Assembly: GCF_020165985.1 (NCBI RefSeq)
Contig: NZ_JAIUKZ010000007.1
Coordinates: 476,307-540,306, forward strand
Direction of reading: 5' to 3'
DNA: 64,000 nucleotides
Source of the DNA: Bacillus sp. RAR_GA_16
GTDB taxonomy: Bacteria > Bacillota > Bacilli > Bacillales > Guptibacillaceae
The position numbers were made by a program, and so were the translations under genes. The notes under the pieces were generated by a model. That model ran no database searches. It was not told the DNA's origin and was given only the letters and a program-made list of their open reading frames with translations. Position 1 is the first letter of the stretch. Each line of letters opens with the position of its first letter. Positions 49,735 through 58,538 of this stretch are shown here, one piece after another.

Positions 49735-49748
49735 TGTAAGCGTATTCA
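49735..49748. promoter_or_regulatory. Catabolite responsive element (CcpA site)
   Basis: TGTAAGCGTATTCA matches the cre consensus TGWAANCGNTNWCA at all but one fixed position. It begins 4 bases after the -10 box and so overlaps the expected start site, a location that gives CcpA repression when glucose is present. Confidence 0.75.
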
Positions 49749-49782
49749 AAAAGTTGTATTCTATTACAGGAGGTTAGTGGTA

Positions 49783-50922
49783 ATGAATTTTGACTTAACG
49801 AAAGAACAAAAAATGATTCAAAAAATGATTCGAGAGTTTGCTGATGAAAAGGTTGCACCAGGTGCAGAACAAAGAGATAAGGAAAAAAGATTTCCTAAAG
49901 AAATTTTCCAACAGCTAGGCCAACTAGGAATAATGGGTCTTCCATTTCCAGAAGAGTATGGTGGTGGTGGAGCGGATACGGTCAGTTTTGCGATCGTTGT
50001 AGAAGAATTAAGTCGAGCATGTGGCTCAACTGGAATTACATATTCAGCACACGTATCACTTGGTGGAGCGCCACTTCATCTGTTTGGCACAGAAGAACAG
50101 AAGCAGAAATACCTTGCGCCAATTTGTTCGGGTGAATCGTTAGGTGCTTTTGGGTTAACTGAGCCAAACGCGGGCTCAGATGCAGGCGGGACAGAAACAG
50201 AAGCTTCACTTAAAGATGGTCAATGGACCATTAATGGTAGTAAATGTTACATTACAAATGCTTCTTATGCCGATCACCTTGCCTTGACCGCGATAACAAA
50301 TCGAAAAGACGGTGATAAAGAAATAAGTGCCATTATCGCACCTACCTCTGCACCTGGATTTAAGGTGATAGATAACTACGAAAAGTTGGGATTGCATTCT
50401 TCTAATACTACAGAACTCGTTATGGAAGATGTCGTCGTGCCAGAAGAGAACTTACTTGGAAAGCGTGGGGATGGTTTCAGGCAATTCCTTATGACTCTTG
50501 ACGGAGGTCGAATAGGAATTGGTGCAATGGGAGTAGGAATTGCGCAGGCGGCTTATGAGAAGGCACTGCAATATGCAAATGAACGGAAGCAATTCGGTCG
50601 GTCGATTTCACGTTTTCAGGCAATTCAGTTTAAATTAGCGGATATGGCGATGAAAATAGAGTTGGCAAGAACGATGGTATATAAAGCTGCCTGGATAAAA
50701 GACCAGGGTAAGAAATTCACAAAAGAAGCTTCGATTTGTAAGTTATATGCGTCCGAAATTTGTATGGAGGTTTGTGATCAAGCTGTGCAAATTCATGGAG
50801 GAAATGGATATATGCGTGATTATCATGTAGAGCGCTATTTTAGAGACGCGAAATTACTTGAAATTGGAGAAGGAACGTCAGAGATTCAACGTATGGTTAT
50901 TGCTCGGGAAATTGGTTGTTAA
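49783..50922 (+). CDS. Acyl-CoA dehydrogenase
   Basis: An FAD-dependent acyl-CoA dehydrogenase of 379 residues, catalysing the first oxidation step on fatty or branched acyl-CoA. FAD and substrate motifs are [29 protein letters not shown] and [10 protein letters not shown]; the catalytic base is the glutamate of EGTSEIQ. CAGGAGG precedes ATG 49783. It resembles short/medium-chain enzymes such as MmgC and AcdA; chain length is not determined. It is paired with an acyl-CoA synthetase. Confidence 0.93.
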   Translation: MNFDLTKEQKMIQKMIREFADEKVAPGAEQRDKEKRFPKEIFQQLGQLGIMGLPFPEEYGGGGADTVSFAIVVEELSRACGSTGITYSAHVSLGGAPLHLFGTEEQKQKYLAPICSGESLGAFGLTEPNAGSDAGGTETEASLKDGQWTINGSKCYITNASYADHLALTAITNRKDGDKEISAIIAPTSAPGFKVIDNYEKLGLHSSNTTELVMEDVVVPEENLLGKRGDGFRQFLMTLDGGRIGIGAMGVGIAQAAYEKALQYANERKQFGRSISRFQAIQFKLADMAMKIELARTMVYKAAWIKDQGKKFTKEASICKLYASEICMEVCDQAVQIHGGNGYMRDYHVERYFRDAKLLEIGEGTSEIQRMVIAREIGC

Positions 50923-50923
50923 G

Positions 50924-50943
50924 CTGAACGAGCGCTCGGTTAG
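50924..50943. promoter_or_regulatory. Pseudo-palindromic operator candidate between the acyl-CoA genes
   Basis: A perfect core CGAGCGCTCG is flanked by symmetric bases (CT.A. and .T.AG), giving a 20-base pseudo-palindrome. The form is like operators of TetR-type fatty-acid regulators. It begins one base after the acyl-CoA dehydrogenase stop and lies 67 bases before the synthetase start. It could also be a weak hairpin. Confidence 0.45.
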
Positions 50944-51010
50944 TTAGGGGTGTGTATTTTCAGAGTTCATTATTTACAGATGAATGAAATACATGGAGAG
51001 AGGTGCGGGA

Positions 51011-52663
51011 ATGACAGGATTGCTTCATGAGACGATTGGATCGATGCTTGAAAGACAAGTTGCTCAATATGGTACGAAAGAAGCTGTCGTGTATGCAAAA
51101 GAAAACCTTCGCTATACTTTCAGTGAATTTAATCAGGAGGTCAATCGAGTTGCAAAGGCGCTACTTGATCTGGGAGTTGAGAAAGGTGAGCATGTTGCGG
51201 TCTGGGCAACGAATGTTCCCGAATGGCTTCTGCTGCAATTTGCTACAGCTAAAATAGGTGCTGTCCTCGTTACTGTTAATACGAATTATCAGTCGACTGA
51301 ACTTGAGTACGTGCTAAAACAATCAGACGCCACACATCTATTTTTAATAAATGGTTTTAAAGGAACTTCTTATCCGAAAGCTTTTCTTAATCTAACGAAG
51401 AAGGGTGATCAAGTAAGCAAGGGGAAATGTGCGATACATGATCTTCCTCATTTAAGAAACGCTGTTTTTATTGGTAGTGATCCTCATCCTGCTTTTATGA
51501 CGTGGCATGAATTTATTCAATGCGGATTTTCCATAACAGATGCAGATGTAAACCAAAGAATGAAAGAGCTTAAGCCTGATGATGTGATAAATATGCAGTA
51601 TACATCAGGCACAACTGGATTTCCAAAAGGCGTTATGCTTTCTCATTATAATATCTTAAATAATGGTTACCAGATTGGTCAGTGTATGAAGCTTACAGCA
51701 GAGGATCGTCTATGTATTCCTGTCCCTTTTTTCCATTGTTTTGGTTGCGTACTTGGTACGTTAGCGGCGTTCTCAGCAGGTGCGACCATCGTTCCTATTG
51801 TAGAATTTGAACCAAAGCTAGTGTTGAAAACAGTGGAGCAGGAAAGATGTACAGCGCTTCATGGTGTTCCTACGATGTTTATTTCTGAGCTTAATCTCCC
51901 TGAATTTAATATGTATGATTTAAGCACTCTTCGCACTGGTATCATGGCAGGTAGTCCCTGCCCAATTGAAGTCATGAAAAAAGTGATGAGCAAGATGAAT
52001 ATGACGGAAATTACGATTGCCTATGGCCAAACAGAAGCATCCCCCGTGATTACTCAAACGAGAACTCATGACCCGATCGACTATAGAGTTCATACAGTTG
52101 GACAAGCATTGCCTGGTGTTGAGGTGAAAATAATAGACCCTGTAACGAATGAAGAGGTTCAACAAAATCAAGTAGGGGAATTATGTACGAAAGGTTACCA
52201 TGTCATGAAAGGGTATTATCATATGCCCGATGCGACCAATGAGGTCATTGACTCTGAAGGGTGGCTGCATACAGGAGATTTAGCAAAAATGAATGAAAGT
52301 GGATATGTGCAGATTACTGGAAGACTAAAGGATATGATCATACGTGGAGGAGAGAATGTTTATCCACGTGAGATAGAAGAATTTTTGTATACGCATCCTG
52401 CTGTACAAGATGTTCAAGTGATTGGTGTCCCTGACGAGAAATATGGTGAAATGGTTGTGGCCTGTATTCAATTGAAAGATAATGAAACGACTACTGCTGA
52501 AGACATTCTCCATTTTTGTGAAGGGAAAATTGCAAAATATAAGATTCCTGCTCATGTCTTTTTTGTTGATAACTATCCAATGACTGCTTCTGGAAAGATC
52601 CAAAAATACAAATTGCGTGAATCTGCGGTAGAATGGGCTAATTTACGTTCAGAAGTTGAGTGA
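51011..52663 (+). CDS. Acyl-CoA synthetase (AMP-forming)
   Basis: An ANL-superfamily ligase of 550 residues that activates a carboxylic acid as acyl-AMP then acyl-CoA. Motifs are YTSGTTGFPKGV (P-loop), YGQTEASPVIT, TGDLAKM, GRLKDMIIRGGENVYPREIEE region hinge, and the catalytic lysine in TASGKIQK. GAGAGAGGTGCGGGA precedes ATG 51011. Similar proteins act on medium-chain fatty acids, but the substrate is not defined here. With the preceding dehydrogenase it forms a small beta-oxidation entry module. Confidence 0.92.
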   Translation: MTGLLHETIGSMLERQVAQYGTKEAVVYAKENLRYTFSEFNQEVNRVAKALLDLGVEKGEHVAVWATNVPEWLLLQFATAKIGAVLVTVNTNYQSTELEYVLKQSDATHLFLINGFKGTSYPKAFLNLTKKGDQVSKGKCAIHDLPHLRNAVFIGSDPHPAFMTWHEFIQCGFSITDADVNQRMKELKPDDVINMQYTSGTTGFPKGVMLSHYNILNNGYQIGQCMKLTAEDRLCIPVPFFHCFGCVLGTLAAFSAGATIVPIVEFEPKLVLKTVEQERCTALHGVPTMFISELNLPEFNMYDLSTLRTGIMAGSPCPIEVMKKVMSKMNMTEITIAYGQTEASPVITQTRTHDPIDYRVHTVGQALPGVEVKIIDPVTNEEVQQNQVGELCTKGYHVMKGYYHMPDATNEVIDSEGWLHTGDLAKMNESGYVQITGRLKDMIIRGGENVYPREIEEFLYTHPAVQDVQVIGVPDEKYGEMVVACIQLKDNETTTAEDILHFCEGKIAKYKIPAHVFFVDNYPMTASGKIQKYKLRESAVEWANLRSEVE

Positions 52664-52679
52664 TAAGAGGATATGCTCT

Positions 52680-52713
52680 GGCATCAGCGTTTGTGGCTGA
52701 TGCCGTTTGTTTT
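52680..52713 (+). terminator. Terminator after the acyl-CoA synthetase gene
   Basis: GGCATCAGC/GCTGATGCC perfect 9-base stem with 7-base loop, then GTTTGTTTT. Confidence 0.85.
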
Positions 52714-52885
52714 ATTAGGAAAATTTGCTATTATAGAGATAGAGAGAATAACTATGACAAATATGTGATTTGCCTCGCTTCCCCTTTTCTTTCATAGCGT
52801 TTTCAAGTAAAATAAGTTATGATTTGTTTACTCTTACATAATTGGGGAAAACGACATCAGCGAATCGGTACAAGGAGGAAAAGAA

Positions 52886-53248
52886 GTGAAAAAGAATCCG
52901 CTTATTCCATTTGCATGGACAGCCGTTATCGGATTAATTCTCATTATTGGTGTTTCTTTCTGGGCATTGCAGCAGGGCGGCGAAGAGAGTGCTGAGGGCG
53001 AAGGCGAAAAGCAAGAGCAGGCTGAAGCATCGGCACCAGAAGACATCTATGCTCAAAACTGTGCATCCTGTCACGGTGGAGATCTCGGCGGTCAGGTTGG
53101 CCCAGCTCTAAACGCTGTTGGAGGTAAATACTCCAAAGATGAAATTCTCGACATCATTAATAATGGTAAAGGTGGAGGCATGCCTGCCGGAGTGATCCAG
53201 GGAGAACAGGCTGAAGCAGTAGCTCAGTGGCTATCCGAGAAAAAATAA
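52886..53248 (+). CDS. cccA: Membrane-anchored cytochrome c-550
   Basis: A 120-residue c-type cytochrome: one N-terminal transmembrane helix ([20 protein letters not shown]), an acidic Glu/Gln/Ala linker, and a heme domain with CASCH and the methionine ligand in GGGMPAGV. It starts at GTG 52886 with AGGAGG upstream. B. subtilis cccA has the same layout and neighbours (trmK, yqfO). Confidence 0.95.
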   Translation: MKKNPLIPFAWTAVIGLILIIGVSFWALQQGGEESAEGEGEKQEQAEASAPEDIYAQNCASCHGGDLGGQVGPALNAVGGKYSKDEILDIINNGKGGGMPAGVIQGEQAEAVAQWLSEKK

Positions 53249-53256
53249 GAAGTGAA

Positions 53257-53286
53257 AAAAGCTTTCTGTGAGAACAGGAAGCTTTT
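53257..53286 (+). terminator. Terminator after cccA
   Basis: AAAAGCTTTCTG and CAGGAAGCTTTT pair with one wobble, loop TGAGAA, short T-tail. Confidence 0.8.
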
Positions 53287-53376
53287 CTATTTGTTAGAAA
53301 ACGATTTCCTTTTTCATTATTATCAAGCATGTGATAAGGGTAAACTATTAAGAAGAAAATTGGGTAAGGTGAAGAA

Positions 53377-54087
53377 ATGAACGATAAATTATTATCAGAA
53401 CGATTGAAGACGGTAGCAAGCTTCGTGCCTGAAGGGAGTAGAGTAGCGGATATAGGATCTGATCATGCCTATTTACCTTGCTATCTAATGAATAAACAAA
53501 TCATTACTTCAGCCGTTGCTGGGGAAGTGAACGAAGGTCCTTTTCAATCAGCGATTAATCAGGTTAAACGTAGTGGGTTTACAGATGAAATTGCAGTACG
53601 TAAAGGGGATGGTCTAGAAGTTCTTACGCCGGGTGAGGTAGATGTGATTACAATTGCTGGAATGGGCGGTCAGCTTATTCGAGATATCCTATTAGAGGGA
53701 CAGGAAAAGCTAACCAGTGTAAAGAGACTGGTCTTACAACCTAATGTAGCCGCGCATCTTCTTCGTGAACGACTTTCTGATTTAAATTGGGAACTGGTTG
53801 AAGAATGTATCCTTGAAGAAGATCAGAAGGTGTACGAGGTTCTTGTATTTGATGCTGGGAATGGGAAGCGACCGTACGAAGGTATGGGGCAAAAGGAATT
53901 GTTTAAAAGTATGCTGGTTGGCCCGATTCTTTTACAAAAGCAAAATGATGCTTTCCGAAAGAAGTGGCAAAATGAATTAATGAAGAGGGAACGAATTTTA
54001 ATGTCGCTATCAAAAACAGACGGTGTTTCAGATAAAGAAGCACAAGTAAGAAATGAACGTGACATCATTAAGGAGGTTCTTTCATGA
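53377..54087 (+). CDS. trmK: tRNA (adenine22-N1)-methyltransferase TrmK
   Basis: TrmK makes m1A22 in tRNAs of Gram-positive bacteria. The SAM site is VADIGSDHAYLPCYL; the catalytic-region motif is ITIAGMGGQLI. The C-terminal coiled-coil (about residues 165-236) is present. The 236-residue frame overlaps yqfO by 4 bases. Confidence 0.95.
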   Translation: MNDKLLSERLKTVASFVPEGSRVADIGSDHAYLPCYLMNKQIITSAVAGEVNEGPFQSAINQVKRSGFTDEIAVRKGDGLEVLTPGEVDVITIAGMGGQLIRDILLEGQEKLTSVKRLVLQPNVAAHLLRERLSDLNWELVEECILEEDQKVYEVLVFDAGNGKRPYEGMGQKELFKSMLVGPILLQKQNDAFRKKWQNELMKRERILMSLSKTDGVSDKEAQVRNERDIIKEVLS

Positions 54088-55205
54088 GGAAGCTAATTTC
54101 AGGTCAGGCGATTATTCAAGAGTTTGAAGCATGGTCGAAAAAGAAATACGCAGAAGACGGGGATCCCATTGGGCTGCAAATCGGCAGTCTGAATAAAAAG
54201 ATCAATAAGGTGATGACTGCCCTTGACGTGCTACCTAATGTGGTTGAAGAAGCGGTGCGTGAAGGCGTTGATTTAATTATAGCGCATCATCCAATTCTTT
54301 ATCGACCACTTAAAAAGATCAATTTAGATACCGAACAGGGTAAAATGATTGAAACTCTCATCAAACATGATATTACCGTCTATGCTGCTCATACGAATCT
54401 GGATGTAGCTCCGGGCGGAGTGAACGATATGTTAGCTGAAGCGTTAGGATTAAAGGATACAAGCGTCCTCGTAGAGACGTTTCAACGCGCGCTTAAGAAG
54501 GTTGCTGTGTTTGTACCAGCATCCCATGAAGAAGCGGTTCGAAATGCTCTTACAAGTGCAGGAGGGGGTTCTATAGGCGAATATTCTGATTGTACGTTTA
54601 CTACACAAGGAACCGGTCGGTTTAAGCCTACTGACGATGCAAAGCCGTTTCTTGGAGAAGTAGGGACTTTAGAATCTGTAGAAGAAGTGAAAATCGAAAG
54701 TGTGTTTTATGAAGATCAACAATCTAAGATCTTGAATGCTCTAAAAAAGGCACACCCTTATGAAGAAGTAGCTTATGATATTTTTCCACTTGATAATGAA
54801 CCAGAAAAGTTAGGATTAGGTAGAATTGGTCATCTTGAACAGGAGATGACATTAGAAAGCTTTGCAGATTACGTAAAAGAAAAGCTCGATGCCCAAGGAG
54901 TCCGGGTTGTTGGGGACCTTCAATCGACGATTAAAAAAGTCGCTGTTTTGGGTGGAGATGGGAATAAGTTTGTCCATGCTGCTCGCTTTAGTGGCGCTGA
55001 TGTTTTTGTATCAGGCGATATTTATTACCATGTAGCTCACGATGCTATGATAGAAGGACTGCAAATAATCGATGCCGGACATAATATTGAAAAAATTATG
55101 ATTGAAGGTGTGCAAAAAAAGATGCAAGCTTTCCTGGAAGAGAAGCGTTACGATACAACCATCATCTCTTCTCAAGAGCGAACAGACCCGTTTCAGTTTA
55201 GATAA
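54084..55205 (+). CDS. yqfO: Nif3/DUF34 family metal-binding protein YqfO
   Basis: A 373-residue Nif3-like protein with the inserted PII/CutA-like domain typical of Firmicutes (about residues 130-230). Metal-binding residues lie in IIAHHPIL, AAHTNLD and, at the C-terminus, DAGHNIE. It is sometimes annotated as GTP cyclohydrolase I type 2, but that activity is not settled. It is coupled to trmK. Confidence 0.92.
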   Translation: MRKLISGQAIIQEFEAWSKKKYAEDGDPIGLQIGSLNKKINKVMTALDVLPNVVEEAVREGVDLIIAHHPILYRPLKKINLDTEQGKMIETLIKHDITVYAAHTNLDVAPGGVNDMLAEALGLKDTSVLVETFQRALKKVAVFVPASHEEAVRNALTSAGGGSIGEYSDCTFTTQGTGRFKPTDDAKPFLGEVGTLESVEEVKIESVFYEDQQSKILNALKKAHPYEEVAYDIFPLDNEPEKLGLGRIGHLEQEMTLESFADYVKEKLDAQGVRVVGDLQSTIKKVAVLGGDGNKFVHAARFSGADVFVSGDIYYHVAHDAMIEGLQIIDAGHNIEKIMIEGVQKKMQAFLEEKRYDTTIISSQERTDPFQFR

Positions 55206-55239
55206 CAAAATCCCGCCGGTACCGGCGGGATTTTGTTAT
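55202..55239. terminator. Bidirectional terminator between yqfO and ispH
   Basis: A perfect 38-base palindrome (19-base arms, centre GGTACC) with A-run and T-run on the two sides. It contains the stop codons of both converging genes. Confidence 0.95.
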
Positions 55240-56180
55240 TTTTTCACTTTAACTTTTGGAAGAATTTTGGACGAAGGTACATTTCGTTCACGCGTCCACG
55301 TTTCTTCATTATTGGGGTCATATTGATCAAGAAAACGGATGACTTCTTTCGTAATAGGAGTTGGTGTAGAGGCGCCAGCAGTTACACCAACGGTTTCAAC
55401 GCCTTCTAGCCATTCAAGCTGTAATTCTGAAATGTCGGCAATTCGGTAGGCGGGTGTTCCGGCCACCTCAATGGATACTTGGGCTAGTCGGTTCGAATTA
55501 TTACTTTTTGGATCTCCTACGACAAGAACTAAATCCGTATCGCCAGCTTGTTCAGCGACAGCTTCTTGACGCACCTGAGTAGCGTTACAAATCTCATTAT
55601 GAATAACTGCGTGTGGATAGCGTGCGGTTGCTCTTTCTATAATTTCTTGTACATCCCACTGGCTCATTGTAGTTTGATTTGTAATAATGATTTTTTCACT
55701 ATCAATTTCCAAATCATCGATTTCTTCAGGTTTTTCTACAAGATGTACAATTTCAGGAGCGATTCCCATTGCCCCTTCAGGCTCAGGGTGTCCTTTTTTT
55801 CCAATATAAATAACGTGGTAGCCTTCCTGCTGCTTTTCACGAATTAAATCATGCGTTACTGTAACATCAGGACAAGTAGCATCAAGCACGGTAAGCCCCT
55901 TTTCCTCTGCAAGCTCACGCACTTGAGGTGAAACACCATGAGCTGTAAAAATAACCGTTCCGGACTCTACCTTTTTAAGAATTTCCATCCGGTTTGGCCC
56001 ATCAAGTGTAATAATGCCATCATCTTCAAAAGCATCTGTCACGTGTTTATTATGAACGATCATCCCGAGTATAAAAATCGGTCGCGGTAAAGTTTTATCG
56101 AGGGCTGCATTACGTGCAATCACCATGGCATCCACAACGCCATAGCAATAACCTCTAGGTGAAATTTTAGTTACTTTCAT
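55236..56180 (-). CDS. ispH: 4-hydroxy-3-methylbut-2-enyl diphosphate reductase
   Basis: IspH is the 4Fe-4S enzyme for the last step of the MEP isoprenoid pathway. The three cluster cysteines lie in [15 protein letters not shown] and NEICNATQ. The start at 56180 ([10 protein letters not shown]) has GAGGAGG upstream; an in-frame start 8 codons earlier lies before that site. It has 314 residues. Confidence 0.97.
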   Translation of the reverse strand: MKVTKISPRGYCYGVVDAMVIARNAALDKTLPRPIFILGMIVHNKHVTDAFEDDGIITLDGPNRMEILKKVESGTVIFTAHGVSPQVRELAEEKGLTVLDATCPDVTVTHDLIREKQQEGYHVIYIGKKGHPEPEGAMGIAPEIVHLVEKPEEIDDLEIDSEKIIITNQTTMSQWDVQEIIERATARYPHAVIHNEICNATQVRQEAVAEQAGDTDLVLVVGDPKSNNSNRLAQVSIEVAGTPAYRIADISELQLEWLEGVETVGVTAGASTPTPITKEVIRFLDQYDPNNEETWTRERNVPSSKILPKVKVKK

Positions 56181-56272
56181 CGAGTACCTCCTCAATCCTT
56201 GCATGGATTGTTGTATAACTGATCTTCCTTAATTATAAAGGAGATCCAGAGATAACTCAACGAAACACGTTG

Positions 56273-56866
56273 TTACACATAGAGTTTCGGCTTCGATTTT
56301 ATACTTTGTTCAGTTGAAATCGGTTTCGTTTTTTTCTTGCCGCTTTTCTTTGGAGGGGTTTTACCTTTTTTTTTCGCTGTAGGTTTCTTCGTTTTTTTAG
56401 ATGTTTCCTCTGCGACATCGTCGTCTTCATTTTCTGTTTCCCCAGAGGATTTTTGATATTCTTTAAACAATGCAATCATCTCTGGAAGCTGTTTAACCAT
56501 AGGGCCGTATTGCTGTACCATCGGTTTAATTGTGTCTGCAGCCTGCATCACCTTTTGTACGTTTTGGATCATACCCATCATATCCATGCCGCCCTGACCA
56601 CCAGCGCCGGGAAGAAATCTTGACAGCATTCCAGCCTGCTGAGGTAAACCAGGAACTGCACCCCGCATGGCTGGAAATGAGCCTGGAGGCATTGGGAGCC
56701 CCCCGCTCGCCTGACCTCCACCGCCTCCTAAAAATCGAGATAATAGTCCTCCAGATTGTGGAGGCTGTGGATAGCCTGGGCCAGGACCTTGAAACCCTCC
56801 GCCGGAAAATGGAAAGCCCATGCCAGGACCAGGACCACCTTGAGGGGAGGGAGGAAATTGATTCAT
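56273..56866 (-). CDS. yqfQ: YqfQ/VrrA family Gly-Pro-rich protein
   Basis: A 197-residue low-complexity protein in three parts: a Gly/Pro/Phe-rich N-terminus (about residues 1-85), a helical middle (MIQNVQKVMQAADTIKPMVQQY), an acidic stretch and a Lys-rich C-terminus. It matches the position and composition of YqfQ, whose relative in Bacillus anthracis, VrrA, carries a variable tandem repeat. GGAGGGTATGAC precedes the start. The function is not known; coat or spore association is speculation. Confidence 0.8.
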   Translation of the reverse strand: MNQFPPSPQGGPGPGMGFPFSGGGFQGPGPGYPQPPQSGGLLSRFLGGGGGQASGGLPMPPGSFPAMRGAVPGLPQQAGMLSRFLPGAGGQGGMDMMGMIQNVQKVMQAADTIKPMVQQYGPMVKQLPEMIALFKEYQKSSGETENEDDDVAEETSKKTKKPTAKKKGKTPPKKSGKKKTKPISTEQSIKSKPKLYV

Positions 56867-57040
56867 GTCATACCCTCCTTATTATAACTTGACCAATATA
56901 AGCTGTTGGTACTATTAAGATATGCTAAAAATTTGAACGTGTGAGAGTCGTCATATTAGGAAATACAAATAGTAGATAGGATTTTATTGAACTAGCTTTT
57001 GAAGAAAAAAGCGCAATTGTTTCAGTTATTATGAAGAAGG

Positions 57041-57105
57041 TTGCACCAACAGAGTGCAAGGTCTTACCTTAACGTATGGCGCTTTAAGTGAATTTGTTTT
57101 ATAAT
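57041..57105 (+). promoter_or_regulatory. cshB upstream region: hairpin and -10 box
   Basis: TTGCAC (57041) pairs with GTGCAA (57054) around a 7-base loop, and a perfect TATAAT lies at 57100-57105, 35 bases before cshB. No good -35 box is present. The hairpin is upstream of the likely start site, so it could be a protein-binding palindrome rather than RNA. Confidence 0.4.
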
Positions 57106-57139
57106 ACAAAGTGGATTAATGGATGGAGGAACAACAATA

Positions 57140-58417
57140 ATGAAACAATTTGATAGATTAGGGCTTAAGCCTTTCTTAATTAAAGCGCTAGAAGCTCAGA
57201 AATTCACAAGACCGACTGAAATACAAGAAAGATTAGTGCCAGCAATACGTAATGGTGAGAGCGCCATTGGGCAATCGCAAACAGGGTCTGGTAAAACACT
57301 TGCTTTTCTTCTCCCGCTTATTCACCGAATTGATCGTGAGAAGAATGAGTGTCAGGCTGTGATTACAGCACCAACTCGTGAACTGGCTGACCAAATATAC
57401 AATGAGGCACTAAAATTAATCGCTCCACTTTCTGAAGAAGAAGCTATTTCCATTAAGAAGGCCGTGGGTGGAACGGATCGCAAACGCATGATTAGTCGTA
57501 TGAAAAATACGCCTCATATTGTAATTGGAACTCCAGGTAGAATTAAAGACCTTGTGGAAGAACAGGCGCTAAGCGTGTTTCCTGCTACAATGCTTGTAGT
57601 AGATGAAGCGGATCAAATGTTAGACATGGGGTTCATTGAAGATGTAGATTACATTGCTTCCCGTATGGCAAAAGAATTACAAATGCTCGTATTCTCTGCT
57701 ACGATTCCAAAGAGTTTGCAGCCATTCTTGAAGAAATATATGGACAACCCAAAATTCGTAGAAGTGAATGCGGAACAAGTAACGGCAGATAAAGTAGAAA
57801 ATATATTTATCCCAGCTCGTTATCGTGAGAAGAAAGAGTTATTGCTGAATGTTACAAAAGCAATTAATCCTTATCTAGCGCTTGTCTTTACAAACACAAA
57901 GCAAACGGCAGATGAGGTAGCTGACTTTTTAATTGAAAATGGCCATAATGTGGAGCGACTTCATGGCGGTGTTCAAGCTCGTCAGCGGAAGCAAATTATG
58001 AAGAAAATTCAAGATGCTGAATGTCAGTATGTTGTTGCCACAGACCTTGCTTCAAGAGGGATCGACATTAAGGGCGTCTCCCACGTTATTAATTTTGAAT
58101 TGCCAAAAGACCTTGATTTCTACATTCACCGTGTAGGACGAACAGCACGTGCCGGCCAGGATGGGATTGCTTATACTCTAGCCGAACCTTCTGATCAACA
58201 GGCGATCCAAAAGCTGTCAGCAAAGGGAATTAGTATTTCATACAAAGAGGTTAAGAACGGTGAGTGGGTTGAAGCGAAGCCGGTAACACCTCGTAAAAAA
58301 CCGACGTCATCAAAACCAGAAGTATTTGTACCAAAGCCGAAGAAAGTGAAACCAGGTTACAAAAAGAAAATGCAGCAAGAACGCGATCGAATTCAGCAAA
58401 AACGTGGTAGAAAATAA
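57140..58417 (+). CDS. cshB: DEAD-box RNA helicase CshB
   Basis: An ATP-dependent RNA helicase linked to cold growth and RNA turnover. All core motifs are present: Q motif, SQTGSGKT, APTRELADQ, TPGR, DEAD, SAT, RGID and HRVGRTAR. The C-terminal tail is short and Lys-rich. I use ATG 57140 with GGAGGAAC upstream; an ATG at 57119 lies before that site. It has 425 residues. Confidence 0.95.
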   Translation: MKQFDRLGLKPFLIKALEAQKFTRPTEIQERLVPAIRNGESAIGQSQTGSGKTLAFLLPLIHRIDREKNECQAVITAPTRELADQIYNEALKLIAPLSEEEAISIKKAVGGTDRKRMISRMKNTPHIVIGTPGRIKDLVEEQALSVFPATMLVVDEADQMLDMGFIEDVDYIASRMAKELQMLVFSATIPKSLQPFLKKYMDNPKFVEVNAEQVTADKVENIFIPARYREKKELLLNVTKAINPYLALVFTNTKQTADEVADFLIENGHNVERLHGGVQARQRKQIMKKIQDAECQYVVATDLASRGIDIKGVSHVINFELPKDLDFYIHRVGRTARAGQDGIAYTLAEPSDQQAIQKLSAKGISISYKEVKNGEWVEAKPVTPRKKPTSSKPEVFVPKPKKVKPGYKKKMQQERDRIQQKRGRK

Positions 58418-58420
58418 CTC

Positions 58421-58450
58421 AAAAAACCCTCTTAACACAGAGGGTTTTTG
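58421..58450 (+). terminator. Terminator after cshB
   Basis: AAAAAACCCTCT pairs with AGAGGGTTTTT over TAACAC. Confidence 0.9.
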
Positions 58451-58538
58451 TCTGCTTTATTATCTTTTGAGTGGTCTTTTGAAAGCAAATGAAAAACCAA
58501 ATTAGGATTAGCGATTGAAAAAGAAAGGACTGAAGGAA

